From NCBI GenBank assembly GCA_026707445.1, contig JAPOWV010000071.1:1-64000 (forward strand): a stretch of 64,000 nucleotides of DNA, given 5' to 3'. Source of the DNA: Gammaproteobacteria bacterium (lineage in GTDB: Bacteria; Pseudomonadota; Gammaproteobacteria; Steroidobacterales; Foliamicaceae). The translations under genes and the position numbers were made by a program. The notes beneath the pieces were generated by a model that saw only the letters and a program-made list of their open reading frames with translations, did no database searches and was not told the origin of the DNA. Below, piece after piece: positions 36,610 through 49,431 of this stretch. Within the stretch, counting starts at the first letter, position 1; every line of letters begins with the position of its first letter.

Positions 36610-37764
36610 CTATACGTGATGCAGTGCCTGGTGCAGGTCGGCGATGAGGTCGTCGGCGTCTTCGATGCCGCAGGAAAGACGCACGAGGTTGCCGGTAATT
36701 CCGGCGGCCTCGCGGGCCTCGGGCGTCATGGCCGAGTGACTCATCAGCGGCGGAAAGCCCGCAAGGCTTTCGACGCCGCCCAGGCTCTCCGCGATCGTGA
36801 ACAGTTCCAGGGCGTTCAGCAGCCGCTCGGGCGCCGCTTCGTCGCCGTGAAGGTGCAGCGACACCACCGCTCCGAAGCCGTCCATCTGACGTTTCGCGAG
36901 TTCATGTTGCGGATGGTCCTCGAGGCCGGGATAGTAGACCTGCGCCACCTTCTCATGCTGCCGAAGACCGCGTGCAATGCGCCCGGCGTTCTCGAACTGG
37001 CGCCGGACCCTCAGCTCCATCGTCTTCAGCCCGCGTAGCGCCAGGTACGAGTCCAGCGGCGCCAGCACGCCGCCGGTGCGGGTGCGCACTTGCGTGAGGC
37101 GCTCGGCCAGGTCCCCGGCGGCAACGCTCAGGGCGCCGCCCAGCACGTCCGAGTGCCCGGCGACGTACTTGGTAATGGAATGCATTGAAATATCGCAGCC
37201 CAATGACAGGGGCCGCGTCGCCAGTGGCGTGGCGAGCGTGCTGTCCACGCAACTCAAGGCGCCTCGTTCCGCGCACAGCGCCGACAGGGCCTCGAGGTCG
37301 GTGATCCGCAGCAGCGGGTTGGACGGCGTTTCCATCCACACCAGCCGAGTGTTCCCGCGCCAGGCGGCCTTGAGGGCCTCGGGGCCCTCATCCTGATGGA
37401 CGTAGCTGACTTCGAAACGCGACTTGCCCGCCACCCGCAGCAGGTTGAAGCTGCCTCCGTACACGTTGGCCGGGCCGATGATGTGATCGCCCGGTTCAAG
37501 CAGCTCCAGCACCGCAGAACTGGCCGCCTGACCGGATGAGAACGCCAGGGTAGCCGCTCCCGCTTCCAGTTCGTTCAGGGCCCTCTCGAAGGCGTTGCGG
37601 GTGGGATTCGACAGGCGCGTGTAGATATGCTCCGGCTGCTCCCGCATGGCCGGGTAGGCGAAGGTGCTGCTCTGATGAATCGCAGGCATGACCCCGCCGG
37701 TTGCGGCGTCGTGGGTGTCGCCGGCGTGCACGCAGCGAGTGGAGTTCCCCTGCTTCTTGCTCAT
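36610..37764 (-). CDS. Trans-sulfuration PLP enzyme (cystathionine gamma-synthase/methionine gamma-lyase family)
   Basis: 384 residues. The PLP-binding Lys is in SMHSITKYVAGHSDVLGGAL; YTRLSNPTRNAFERALNELE provides the Tyr/Arg of the family and AFSSGQAASSAVLELLEPGD the phosphate-binding turn. Members form cystathionine or homocysteine from activated homoserine, or cleave cystathionine or methionine; the position close to metH and metF favours homocysteine synthesis. Start chosen at ATG 37764 (MSKKQGNSTRCVHAGD), which aligns with family N-termini. Divergent from prmC. Confidence 0.9.
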   Translation of the reverse strand: MSKKQGNSTRCVHAGDTHDAATGGVMPAIHQSSTFAYPAMREQPEHIYTRLSNPTRNAFERALNELEAGAATLAFSSGQAASSAVLELLEPGDHIIGPANVYGGSFNLLRVAGKSRFEVSYVHQDEGPEALKAAWRGNTRLVWMETPSNPLLRITDLEALSALCAERGALSCVDSTLATPLATRPLSLGCDISMHSITKYVAGHSDVLGGALSVAAGDLAERLTQVRTRTGGVLAPLDSYLALRGLKTMELRVRRQFENAGRIARGLRQHEKVAQVYYPGLEDHPQHELAKRQMDGFGAVVSLHLHGDEAAPERLLNALELFTIAESLGGVESLAGFPPLMSHSAMTPEAREAAGITGNLVRLSCGIEDADDLIADLHQALHHV

Positions 37765-37839
37765 GGTGGTGAGCATTATGGCGGGAAGCGCCGAGAACAC
37801 AATACTCGGGCCGCGGCCCGCGTCGGGGACAATAGGGCG

Positions 37840-38694
37840 ATGGCGGCGGTGCGCACCCTGGGTTCCCTGTTACGGGAGGGGACAAGACGGCTTGAGCGCG
37901 TCAGCGACAGTGCGCGGCTGGATTGCGAGTTGCTGCTGGCGCATGCGCTGGGCGTGGACCGCAGCGCGCTTTACGCGCGCTCGGCGGAAACGGCGCAAAC
38001 CGGGGCCGTGGAGCAATTCGATGCGCTGCTGGCCGAACGAGGCGCCGGAAGGCCGCTGGCGCAGATCATCGGTCGCAGGGAGTTTTATTCGCTGGAATTC
38101 GGGATCAGCCGTGACGTGCTGGTGCCGAGACCCGAGACCGAGCTGCTGGTGGAGGTCATCCGCGATGGCGTCAATTCCGCCGACGGTACTCCGCGGATAC
38201 TGGACCTGGGGACCGGTTGCGGCGCGGTGGCCGTCGCTCTGGCGCGGGCCCTGCCTGAATCGCAGCTTGTGGCCACCGACAATTCCCGCGGTGCGCTTGC
38301 CGTCGCGCGGCGCAACGCCGCGCGGCTGGCGCCGGGCCGGGTGCGCTTCCTTCAGGGGCCTTGGTACGGTCCCGCGGAGCACCTCCGTTTCGACGCCATC
38401 GGCTGCAATCCGCCGTACGTGGAATCCGCCCTGTGCGGCGACCCGCCCCTATGCTTCGAGCCGGCGGCGGCGCTGGACGGCGGGCCGGACGGTCTGCGGG
38501 AGCTGCGCCTGGTGATTTCCGGGGCGCCGCGGCACCTCAGGCCCGGCGGCATTCTGGCGGTGGAGCACGGCGCGGATCAGGGCGCGCCGGTCCGCTCAAT
38601 GATGCGCAGCGCCGGACTCGGAGCGCCGGTGACGCATCGCGACCTGGCGGGCCATGAGCGCGTAACCATCGCCCGGATGCCGGCCGGCGATTGA
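37840..38694 (+). CDS. prmC: Release factor glutamine methyltransferase
   Basis: 284 residues. PrmC methylates the Gln of the GGQ motif of RF1 and RF2. Motif I is LDLGTGCGAVAVALARALPE (residues 121-140), the substrate-binding NPPY is at 190-193, and the N-terminal helical domain precedes residue 90. In most gammaproteobacteria it follows prfA directly; here it is 10.5 kb away, next to sulfur amino-acid genes. Divergent from the PLP enzyme (75 nt between). Confidence 0.95.
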   Translation: MAAVRTLGSLLREGTRRLERVSDSARLDCELLLAHALGVDRSALYARSAETAQTGAVEQFDALLAERGAGRPLAQIIGRREFYSLEFGISRDVLVPRPETELLVEVIRDGVNSADGTPRILDLGTGCGAVAVALARALPESQLVATDNSRGALAVARRNAARLAPGRVRFLQGPWYGPAEHLRFDAIGCNPPYVESALCGDPPLCFEPAAALDGGPDGLRELRLVISGAPRHLRPGGILAVEHGADQGAPVRSMMRSAGLGAPVTHRDLAGHERVTIARMPAGD

Positions 38695-38735
38695 GGGCGA
38701 GATCTGCGGAGGGCGAGACGACCTCGCGCCAAGGT

Positions 38736-42421
<3,686 letters not shown>

Positions 42422-42425
<4 letters not shown>

Positions 42426-43288
42426 GACTGCGGCCCCGGGGCGCTCAATCCGAGCGCCTCGCAGATGGCCGCGGTCAGCGGCGCCCGATTCATCGTGTAG
42501 ATGTGAAAACGCTCCACGCCGTTCTCCGCCAGATCCCGAACCTGGTCCAGCGTGAAGCGTTCGGCGATTTCCCCTTCCGAATCGGAATCTTCCCCGGCCT
42601 GTTCAAAGCGGGCGAGCAGCTCGGCCGGAACCTCAACATGGGTCTTGCCGGCAAAAGAGAATACCTGCCTGTAGTTGTGCAGGGGCATGATGCCGGGCGC
42701 CAGCAGATGCTCGATGCCCGCTGCCGCGAAAACGTCGCGCAGGCGATAGTACCTGTCGTTGTCGAGGAAAAACTGGGTGATGGCCAGGGTGGCGCCGGCG
42801 TCCAGCTTCCGCTTGACGAACTCAAGGTGTGAACTCAAGGCGGCGCTGTCGCCGCCGCCGTGCTCCGGGTGCGCGCCCACCATGACCTCGCGTATCCCTG
42901 CGACCCTGAGGTCGGCAATCAACTCCACCGTCGAGGAATAGCCACGTTTACGCACTTCCTCCCGAACACCGTCCGCGGGGATGTCTCCGCGCAGCGCAAT
43001 CATCCTCCGCACGCCCTGCTCGACGTAGTCCCGCACGATCTCCCGCACCTCGTCGCGGGTGTGCGAAACATGGGTGAGATGGGGCGCGCAATCGATGCCG
43101 TAGTCCTGGCGGATCCGCCGCACCCATCGCGCCGTACCCTCCCGCGTCGAACCGCCCGCGCCGTAGGAAACGGTGCAGTGCAGCGGGCGATACGGCAACA
43201 GGCGCTTCAGCGAAGCCTCCAGCATTGCGGTCAGCTCTTCCGTGCGTGGCGGAAAGAACTCCAGCGAAATTTTGGCGGATTGGCTCAT
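42422..43288 (-). CDS. metF: Methylene-THF reductase
   Basis: 288 residues. MetF reduces methylene-THF to methyl-THF, the methyl donor for MetH. Motifs: [12 protein letters not shown] (N-terminal catalytic Glu), [20 protein letters not shown], and [20 protein letters not shown], all standard for this FAD TIM-barrel enzyme. The start at ATG 43288 gives the typical N-terminus. Overlaps metH, so methyl-group supply and use are coupled. Confidence 0.96.
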
Positions 43289-43416
43289 GGGCTTGGTCCG
43301 GCGTGGACAATTCACGCTGCGCGCATCATACTCACTCGCTCGCCCATTTGGTCCGGCGGCTACCCGGCGTGGTTCACTTCGCGCCGCCAATTCCGCCGGG
43401 TAATCGGCCGCCCGGC

Positions 43417-44637
43417 ATGTCCAGTTCCGCATTATCCACGCCCGCCTATCGCCGTTTCCTGATCGGCAGCACCATCACCACGCACGGGCTGTGGATCCTG
43501 CGGCTGGCCCTGGGGTGGCAGGCCTGGCAGCTCACCGAATCTGAATTTTTCGTCGCGGCCGTTGCGTTTGCGGCATATTTCCCGGTTGCCGTGCTGGGAC
43601 CGGTATTCGGCGCATACGCCGACCGCTGGGACCGGCGCAGGGCGGCGCAGATTTTCAATGTGCTCAACATCGGCGTCACCGCCGGCCTGTTCGGGTTGTC
43701 GGCCATGGGCCTGATGACGCCGGCGGCGCTGTTCCTGCTGGCGCTGTCGTTCGGCGTGTTCAGCGGCGGCTATACGCCCATGCGCCTGGCCTTGATGGCC
43801 AACCTGGTGCCCTCCATGCAGCTGGCCAGCGCCGTCGGGCTGGGGGCGGTGAGCTTCAACGTGGCGCGCGTCATCGGCCCGGTGCTCGGCGGCTACATCA
43901 TCAAGTTCTTCGGCCTGGCGCCCGCTTTCGCGATCAGCACCGCCACCTTTCTCGGCATGGCCTGGGTGCTCTGGGACCTTAAGCTGCAGCCGGTGGCGCG
44001 CGAACTGGAACGGCAGATCGGACTGGCCCGCCTGCTGCGCGACGGCGTCAGTTACACGCTGCGCCATCCCGCGATCCGCTACTACCTTGTTCTCGTGCTT
44101 ATTGGCGCCACCTTCGGACGGGCGCTGTTCGAGCTCATGGCGCCGTACGCCGACGAAGTCTTTCAACGGGGCAGCGACGGAATGTCGCTGCTGATTTCCT
44201 CTTTCGGCGTGGGGGCGGTCGCGGGTGGCTTCTGGGTGGCCCGGAACAAGGACCTGAAGCAGCTTCGCACGTCGGCCGCCATTTGCGTGGCGCTGGCCGG
44301 TGTGCTGATCGTTGCCTTCGGCTTTACCGGCAATTTCTGGCTCGCCATGCTGCAACTGCCGTTCTTCGGATGTGCCCTGACCATTTGCGGCGTGGGATCA
44401 CAGACGCTCACCCAGGCCGTAGTGGAAGAAAAATACCGGGGCCGCGTGATGAGCTTGTGGAGCGTCGTGGCTTTCGGCGGCGTGGCTTTGGGCAGCGCGG
44501 CGCTCGGAGGCTGGGCCCAGTCGATCGGCCTGACCACGGCCACCGTGTACTGGGGCGGGGTGGCGGCGGTGCTGGGACTGTCCACCCTGCTCTGGCTGCC
44601 GCGAATCCCGCTTCCAAAGGTGGCCGGCGCCTCCTGA
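43417..44637 (+). CDS. Major facilitator superfamily exporter
   Basis: 406 residues with about 12 membrane helices. N-terminal RFLIGSTITTHGLWILRLAL and the A-motif region GAYADRWDRRRAAQI are of the MFS type that includes enterobactin exporter-like and DHA3 efflux proteins. Start at ATG 43417, divergent from metF by 128 nt. Substrate unknown; may export a siderophore or drug. Confidence 0.88.
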   Translation: MSSSALSTPAYRRFLIGSTITTHGLWILRLALGWQAWQLTESEFFVAAVAFAAYFPVAVLGPVFGAYADRWDRRRAAQIFNVLNIGVTAGLFGLSAMGLMTPAALFLLALSFGVFSGGYTPMRLALMANLVPSMQLASAVGLGAVSFNVARVIGPVLGGYIIKFFGLAPAFAISTATFLGMAWVLWDLKLQPVARELERQIGLARLLRDGVSYTLRHPAIRYYLVLVLIGATFGRALFELMAPYADEVFQRGSDGMSLLISSFGVGAVAGGFWVARNKDLKQLRTSAAICVALAGVLIVAFGFTGNFWLAMLQLPFFGCALTICGVGSQTLTQAVVEEKYRGRVMSLWSVVAFGGVALGSAALGGWAQSIGLTTATVYWGGVAAVLGLSTLLWLPRIPLPKVAGAS

Positions 44638-44651
44638 CCGCGCTCGCGGGG

Positions 44652-45860
44652 TTATTCGTGGCGCAGGGCTTCGATGGGGTCCAGCGTTGACGCGCGGCGA
44701 GCGGGCCAGAGACCGAAGACGATGCCGATGAGCAGGCTGCAGCCCAGTCCGACTCCGATCGACTCCGCCGCCACGACGGTCTGCCAGTTGAAGAACTCCG
44801 CCAGCAGTTCGGACGCAGCCCAGCCGGCGGCCACGCCCAGCAGGCCGCCGAGCAGGCACAGCAGCGAGGATTCGACCAGGATCTGCGACATGATCGCCCC
44901 GCGGGTCGCGCCTATCGCCCGACGCACGCCGATTTCGCGGGTCCGTTCGGCCACCGTGACCAGCATGATGTTCATGATGCCGATGCCGCCCACCACCAGG
45001 CTGACTCCCGCGATCGCCGGAAGCAGCAGGGCGAAGATGCGGGTGGTTTCCTCGCGAACCTCCAGGAACTGCTTGCGGTCCAGGATCCCGAAATCGTTGT
45101 CTTCGCCCGGGCGGATCCGGTGTTCGCGGCGCAGGATGCGCTCCACGTCCACCAGCGCCTGCTCCACCGCCGAACCCCTGCGTATCTGAACGTCCATGCT
45201 TTCGAGCCGATCGCTGCCGGTTACCCGGTACTGCGCTGTGGAAAGCGGCACCAGCACGTCGTCATTGGGATTCTGCATGCCCACCGAGCCGGCTTCCTCC
45301 AGGACACCGATCACGGTGAACGGCACGCCGCCCAGCAGCACGCTCTGACCAAGCAGCGCGCTCGCCGTGGTTTCCAGCTTCCCGGGAACCTCGCTTCCGA
45401 GCACCGCCACGCGCAGGCGCGCCTCCTCCTCCTGAGTAACGAACATCCTTCCGGCGGCTATTTCGTAGCGGTGCAATAGCGGGTATTCGTAAGTGGATCC
45501 GATCAGTTCAACCCGCGTGTTGCTGTTGCCGAACTCGAATTGCAGACGCTGCGTGATCCTGGGCACCACCCTCTCGAGATGGCGCGCGTCCCGCCGAAGC
45601 GCCGCGGCGTCGTCCACGCCCAGGCTGCTGTTCTCCAGCGACACGCCCCAGATACGACGCTGGGAATTGGTGACCGCCAGGATGTCGGCCCCCAGCGCCT
45701 CCATCTGTTCCTCCACCGCCCGCTGCGCGCCGGTGCCCAGGGAAACCATCGTCACCACCGCGGCGACGCCGATGATCATCCCCAGCATCGTCAGCAGGGC
45801 GCGAAACAGGTTGGCGCCGATCGATTCCAGCGCCTGCCTCAGCACGTCAAGAAAGAACAT
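44652..45860 (-). CDS. ABC transporter permease, MacB/FtsX type
   Basis: 402 residues. First membrane helix about residues 20-40 (LFRALLTMLGMIIGVAAVVT), a periplasmic MacB_PCD domain (about 50-245) and three C-terminal helices with VVGGIGIMNIMLVTVAERTR then REIGVRRAIGATRG, the FtsX signature. This is the permease half of a mechanotransmission ABC system; its ATPase and adaptor are not adjacent, so it is an orphan. Only 38 nt separate it from the divergent GMC gene. Confidence 0.93.
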   Translation of the reverse strand: MFFLDVLRQALESIGANLFRALLTMLGMIIGVAAVVTMVSLGTGAQRAVEEQMEALGADILAVTNSQRRIWGVSLENSSLGVDDAAALRRDARHLERVVPRITQRLQFEFGNSNTRVELIGSTYEYPLLHRYEIAAGRMFVTQEEEARLRVAVLGSEVPGKLETTASALLGQSVLLGGVPFTVIGVLEEAGSVGMQNPNDDVLVPLSTAQYRVTGSDRLESMDVQIRRGSAVEQALVDVERILRREHRIRPGEDNDFGILDRKQFLEVREETTRIFALLLPAIAGVSLVVGGIGIMNIMLVTVAERTREIGVRRAIGATRGAIMSQILVESSLLCLLGGLLGVAAGWAASELLAEFFNWQTVVAAESIGVGLGCSLLIGIVFGLWPARRASTLDPIEALRHE

Positions 45861-45898
45861 CGCCCAAAGAATAGACCATCAGCGCGGCCCGGTCTCGT

Positions 45899-47539
45899 AT
45901 GATCCGCTTTGCGGAATCACCAGCGAGGTTTTTCTCCGTCAGTTCCTGGGACTACATCGTCGTCGGCGCCGGTTCGGCCGGCTGCGCCGTGGCCAACCGC
46001 CTGTCGGCAAATCCGGACACGCGGGTGTTGCTGCTGGAGGCCGGCGGCGTCGACCGCTCTGTGTATATCCGTATGCCTGCGGCGATCATCCGCGCGATCG
46101 GCAATCCCCGGCTGGACTGGTGCTACCGGGCCGAGCCCGATCCCAGCCGCAACGATCGCGTGGACCTTTGGCCGGCCGGCAGGACCCTGGGCGGCAGCAG
46201 TTCGATCAACGGCATGCTGTATGTGCGCGGCGCGGCCGACGACTTCGACCGCTGGGCCGCGGAAGGCTGCCCCGGATGGGCTTACGCCGACGTGCTGCCG
46301 TTCTTCAGGCGCATGGAATCCACGCCGCTGGGGGACGACCGTTATCGGGGCCGTACCGGTCCGGTACGCACCGCGGCGCTGCGTACCACGCATCCGCTGG
46401 CGCACACATTCGTGCAGGCGGCCGTAGAGGCGGGGCTGAAGCTCAACCAGGACTACAACGGCGCCACCCAGGAAGGCGTGGCCTATACCGAAGTCAATCA
46501 GCAGCGCGGCCGGCGCTACAACGCCGCGAGGGCCTATCTGCGCCCCGTGCGCAAACGCCGGAATCTCACGATACACACGCACAGCGTATGCCGGCGGCTG
46601 CTGGTCGACAACGGCCGCTGCGTTGGCGTGGAGTATCGAAAGGGCGGCCGCCTGCATCGCGCCGACGCCGGGTGCGAGGTAGTGCTGTGCGTCGGCGCGA
46701 TCGCCTCGCCCAAACTTCTGATGCTGTCCGGGATCGGCCCGGCGGAGCAACTGCGCAATGCCGGCATCGAGATCGTCAGGGACTTGCCGGGCGTGGGCGA
46801 GAACCTCCAGGAGCACCCCGAGGGCATGGTGGGAATCGACGTGAACGTGTCCACCTACAACACCGAGATCAACAGCTGGAAGATCGTCCTGCACGGATTG
46901 AACTGGCTGCTGTTCGGACGTGGCCCGGCCACCAGTCCGTACCCACACGCAGTGGCCTTTATCCGGTCCGCGCCCGGCGAGCCGCGGCCCGACATCCAGG
47001 TGCAGCTCGGACCTTATGCCTTCAGTTTCTCGGAAGAAGGCGTGATCCCCTATGACCGGCCGGCCATTTCCGCCGCGATCAATGTTTCCCATCCCCACTC
47101 GCGCGGCAGTGTCCGGCTGCGCAGCGCCGATCCGGACGCGGCGCCGATTATTTCTCACGGGCTGCTGGCCAACGATGACGACATGGACCGGCTGATCCGC
47201 GGGTGCCGGCAGGTCCGTGAAATACTCAGCGGCCCGGCGTTCGCGCCCTACCGCATCGGCGAGCGGCTGCCCGGTCCCGACGTGCAAAGCGGCGACGAAT
47301 GGCGCGACTACCTGCGCCGCACCGCCTTCCTCGGCTACCACCCGGTGGGCACGTGCAAAATGGGCACCGACGCACTCGCGGTCACCCGGCCCGACCTTAC
47401 CGTTCGCGGCATCGACGGGCTTCGCGTTGCCGACGCTTCGGTGATGCCCAGCCTGACCAGCGGCAATACCAACGCAACCGCGATGATGATCGGGGAACGG
47501 GCGGCGGATTTCATACAGAATAGCGGCGGCGGCCGATGA
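45899..47539 (+). CDS. GMC family FAD oxidoreductase (choline dehydrogenase-like)
   Basis: 546 residues. FAD fold WDYIVVGAGSAGCAVANRLS; GMC signature 1 LGGSSSINGMLYVRGA; active-site His in GYHPVGTCKMG and the Asn in SGNTNATAMMIGE, with VSHPHSRGSVRLRSADPDAA typical of the family. Oxidises a primary alcohol, passing electrons to a quinone or other acceptor. No signal peptide. Ends 67 nt before a DUF1838 gene on the same strand, with a small hairpin between. Confidence 0.92.
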   Translation: MIRFAESPARFFSVSSWDYIVVGAGSAGCAVANRLSANPDTRVLLLEAGGVDRSVYIRMPAAIIRAIGNPRLDWCYRAEPDPSRNDRVDLWPAGRTLGGSSSINGMLYVRGAADDFDRWAAEGCPGWAYADVLPFFRRMESTPLGDDRYRGRTGPVRTAALRTTHPLAHTFVQAAVEAGLKLNQDYNGATQEGVAYTEVNQQRGRRYNAARAYLRPVRKRRNLTIHTHSVCRRLLVDNGRCVGVEYRKGGRLHRADAGCEVVLCVGAIASPKLLMLSGIGPAEQLRNAGIEIVRDLPGVGENLQEHPEGMVGIDVNVSTYNTEINSWKIVLHGLNWLLFGRGPATSPYPHAVAFIRSAPGEPRPDIQVQLGPYAFSFSEEGVIPYDRPAISAAINVSHPHSRGSVRLRSADPDAAPIISHGLLANDDDMDRLIRGCRQVREILSGPAFAPYRIGERLPGPDVQSGDEWRDYLRRTAFLGYHPVGTCKMGTDALAVTRPDLTVRGIDGLRVADASVMPSLTSGNTNATAMMIGERAADFIQNSGGGR

Positions 47540-47553
47540 CGCCGACCGCCACA

Positions 47554-47578
47554 GGCCCACGGCAGTAAGCTGTGGGCC
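47554..47578 (+). other. Small hairpin between GMC oxidoreductase and DUF1838 genes
   Basis: GGCCCAC (47554-47560) pairs with GTGGGCC (47572-47578), and the loop can extend the stem by two more pairs plus a G-T pair around AGTAA. It lies in the leader of the DUF1838 gene on the same strand. No T-run, so a weak stop or processing site at most. Confidence 0.35.
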
Positions 47579-47606
47579 ACCACGACTGCACGGGAGACGA
47601 CCAACC

Positions 47607-48476
47607 ATGGTAAACAGACGCACATTCGTTACCGCCGCGGCCGGGGCCACCGGCTCTCTGCTGGGCGCGCGGGCGCTTGGAGCCGCCACGCAGGTCAACC
47701 CGCCGGTCAGTCCGGTCGTATCCGAGTTCCTCCATTTCGACGACCCGGTGGACGAGTTTCGCGCGCAGATGCGCATGGAACGCGACCTGGTCGAGGAACA
47801 GGGCACGACCCTGACCTGGTACCACTGGCTGGTCTTCGTTATACCCGGAGGAAGGCGCCCGGAGCCGCTGATCCGCTACGAGGGTATCGAGTTCAGCTAT
47901 TTCCGCCATCTCGGCGACTACAACTACCGTATCCATGCGCACAATATTTCATTGCCGCGGGACCTCCACACCAACGAGTTCACGGATTCCGTGATCAATC
48001 CCATAACGGGCGAACTCGTAGAGGTGCCGGTGACGCCGCTACTGACCGATCCGGGAACGATCGGGAGCCCCGTGGGCTTTCGCAACCTGGCCGGCGACGG
48101 CTTTATCCAGACGCCCTACCGCAAGTTCCGGATCGAGAACGACCTGATCAAGAAGGACATGGTTCGCAGCGCCCCGCCGGACTGGCCGGCCACGCACATC
48201 GAAAATTCCTGCAGCTGGGTTGAATTCGACCTGTTCGCCAACGAGACCATCACTTCGCTCCCCACCCACTTCTGCGGACACTACGCTTTCGAGCATCCCG
48301 CCTGGCTGAAGATGCCCGAAGGGATGGGCCACCTGGCGGGGTTCTGGGACGGCAAGAAGGTGAATTCCGCGTCCGAACTGCCGCGCGAGTTCCTCGACCG
48401 CATGGAGCGCGAATACCCGGAGTTGCTGGAGCCGCGCTGGGGCGAATTCGAGCGCCCGATCCCGTTCGACCTCTAG
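47607..48476 (+). CDS. Tat-exported DUF1838 family protein
   Basis: 289 residues. MVNRRTFVTAAAGATGSLLG is a twin-arginine signal. DUF1838-type core: NISLPRDLHTNEFTDSVINP followed by ITGELVEVPV corresponds to the conserved N-P-[FYI]-[TN]-G segment, and HPAWLKMPEGMGHLAGFWDG to the C-terminal W-P-W-x-x-MG segment. No metal or catalytic motif is evident by eye. It follows the GMC oxidoreductase on the same strand. Function unknown. Confidence 0.82.
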   Translation: MVNRRTFVTAAAGATGSLLGARALGAATQVNPPVSPVVSEFLHFDDPVDEFRAQMRMERDLVEEQGTTLTWYHWLVFVIPGGRRPEPLIRYEGIEFSYFRHLGDYNYRIHAHNISLPRDLHTNEFTDSVINPITGELVEVPVTPLLTDPGTIGSPVGFRNLAGDGFIQTPYRKFRIENDLIKKDMVRSAPPDWPATHIENSCSWVEFDLFANETITSLPTHFCGHYAFEHPAWLKMPEGMGHLAGFWDGKKVNSASELPREFLDRMEREYPELLEPRWGEFERPIPFDL

Positions 48477-48490
48477 GTCGGCCGGGCCCT

Positions 48491-49423
48491 CTACCCCTGA
48501 AACGCGTCCAGCACGGCTTCCGGGTCCTCCAACACGTCCGAGTGCAGTTCCCGCGTGTAGCGCAGAAAGTCCTCCGGCAGGTCCGCAATGGTCCGGGCCC
48601 TGGCGCCGAAGCCATTGGAAGCGGTGTGCCCCGGGATGTCGCCCATATGCATCCACGGCCGCCAGCTGGTCATCGCCGAGTAGTTCACGCGGGCGTCCAC
48701 GCGGGTGAGGTTCGGGTCGAGCACTTCGTCGACGGGCGCGGACCAGACCGTCGATTCCTTGTAGAACATGCCGGGCAAATCGCTGTCCTTCGGCTTGACC
48801 CGGCCGTGTTCCTCGTGACGCAGGTACAGGCTTCCCGCATATATCCGTTCCCGGTGAATGGACTTGGTCATCAGTACCGAAGCGGCCGGCGAGAATGCAC
48901 CCTGCGTGCTGTCCGGCTCGGGCTCGAATTCCTCTTCCTCGTCAAGCCGCACCGCATACCGGGTGCTTGCCGGACCGAAACGGAACGCCGGCACTTCCAC
49001 CTCGTGACCCGCGAACGGCATGGCCAGCCTATCCAGCAGCGCGCCGGTCTCGAGATCGGTGTAGTGGGTGATTTCCAGCACGATGGCCTCGAACAATTCC
49101 TCGGAGACCTGCCGAAAACGGCTGAACACCGCGGCCAGGAACCCGCAAAGCGGTTCGATCCGGCCCTGAGACACGGCGAATCTCTTCGCCCGCAGCCAGC
49201 CGATGACGAGCGCGGAATCCAGGCTGCCGCGCATCTTGACCAGGGCGCGTAGCAGGTCGCGGTCGCTGCCCAGATCGAGGGACGAGGATGCGGACGCGTT
49301 CAGGGGAAGCAGTCCCGGGCCGAGCATGGCCGCGCCGGCAAGCAGCGACTGACACAACTGCCGGCGGGTAGCCGATACGCCGGGCTTCGGCGGCGAAGAA
49401 ACAGGTGGCCTGATTAATGACAT
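48491..49423 (-). CDS. Tat-exported DUF1838 family protein
   Basis: 310 residues. The signal TRRQLCQSLLAGAAMLG carries RR. Core motifs are HYTDLETGALLDRLAMPFAG and WRPWMHMGDIPGHTASNGFG, the same two signature segments as in the other paralogues. Last gene of a seven-gene minus-strand block that runs from 57133 to here. ATG at 49423 lies 9 nt after the stop of the upstream serine-hydrolase-like gene. Convergent with another DUF1838 gene. Confidence 0.85.
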   Translation of the reverse strand: MSLIRPPVSSPPKPGVSATRRQLCQSLLAGAAMLGPGLLPLNASASSSLDLGSDRDLLRALVKMRGSLDSALVIGWLRAKRFAVSQGRIEPLCGFLAAVFSRFRQVSEELFEAIVLEITHYTDLETGALLDRLAMPFAGHEVEVPAFRFGPASTRYAVRLDEEEEFEPEPDSTQGAFSPAASVLMTKSIHRERIYAGSLYLRHEEHGRVKPKDSDLPGMFYKESTVWSAPVDEVLDPNLTRVDARVNYSAMTSWRPWMHMGDIPGHTASNGFGARARTIADLPEDFLRYTRELHSDVLEDPEAVLDAFQG

Positions 49424-49431
49424 GGCGCTCC

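Noticed and set aside
43289..43416. Cobalamin or S-adenosylmethionine-type riboswitch upstream of metF
   Set aside because: I could not find the conserved core sequences of either class in the leader.
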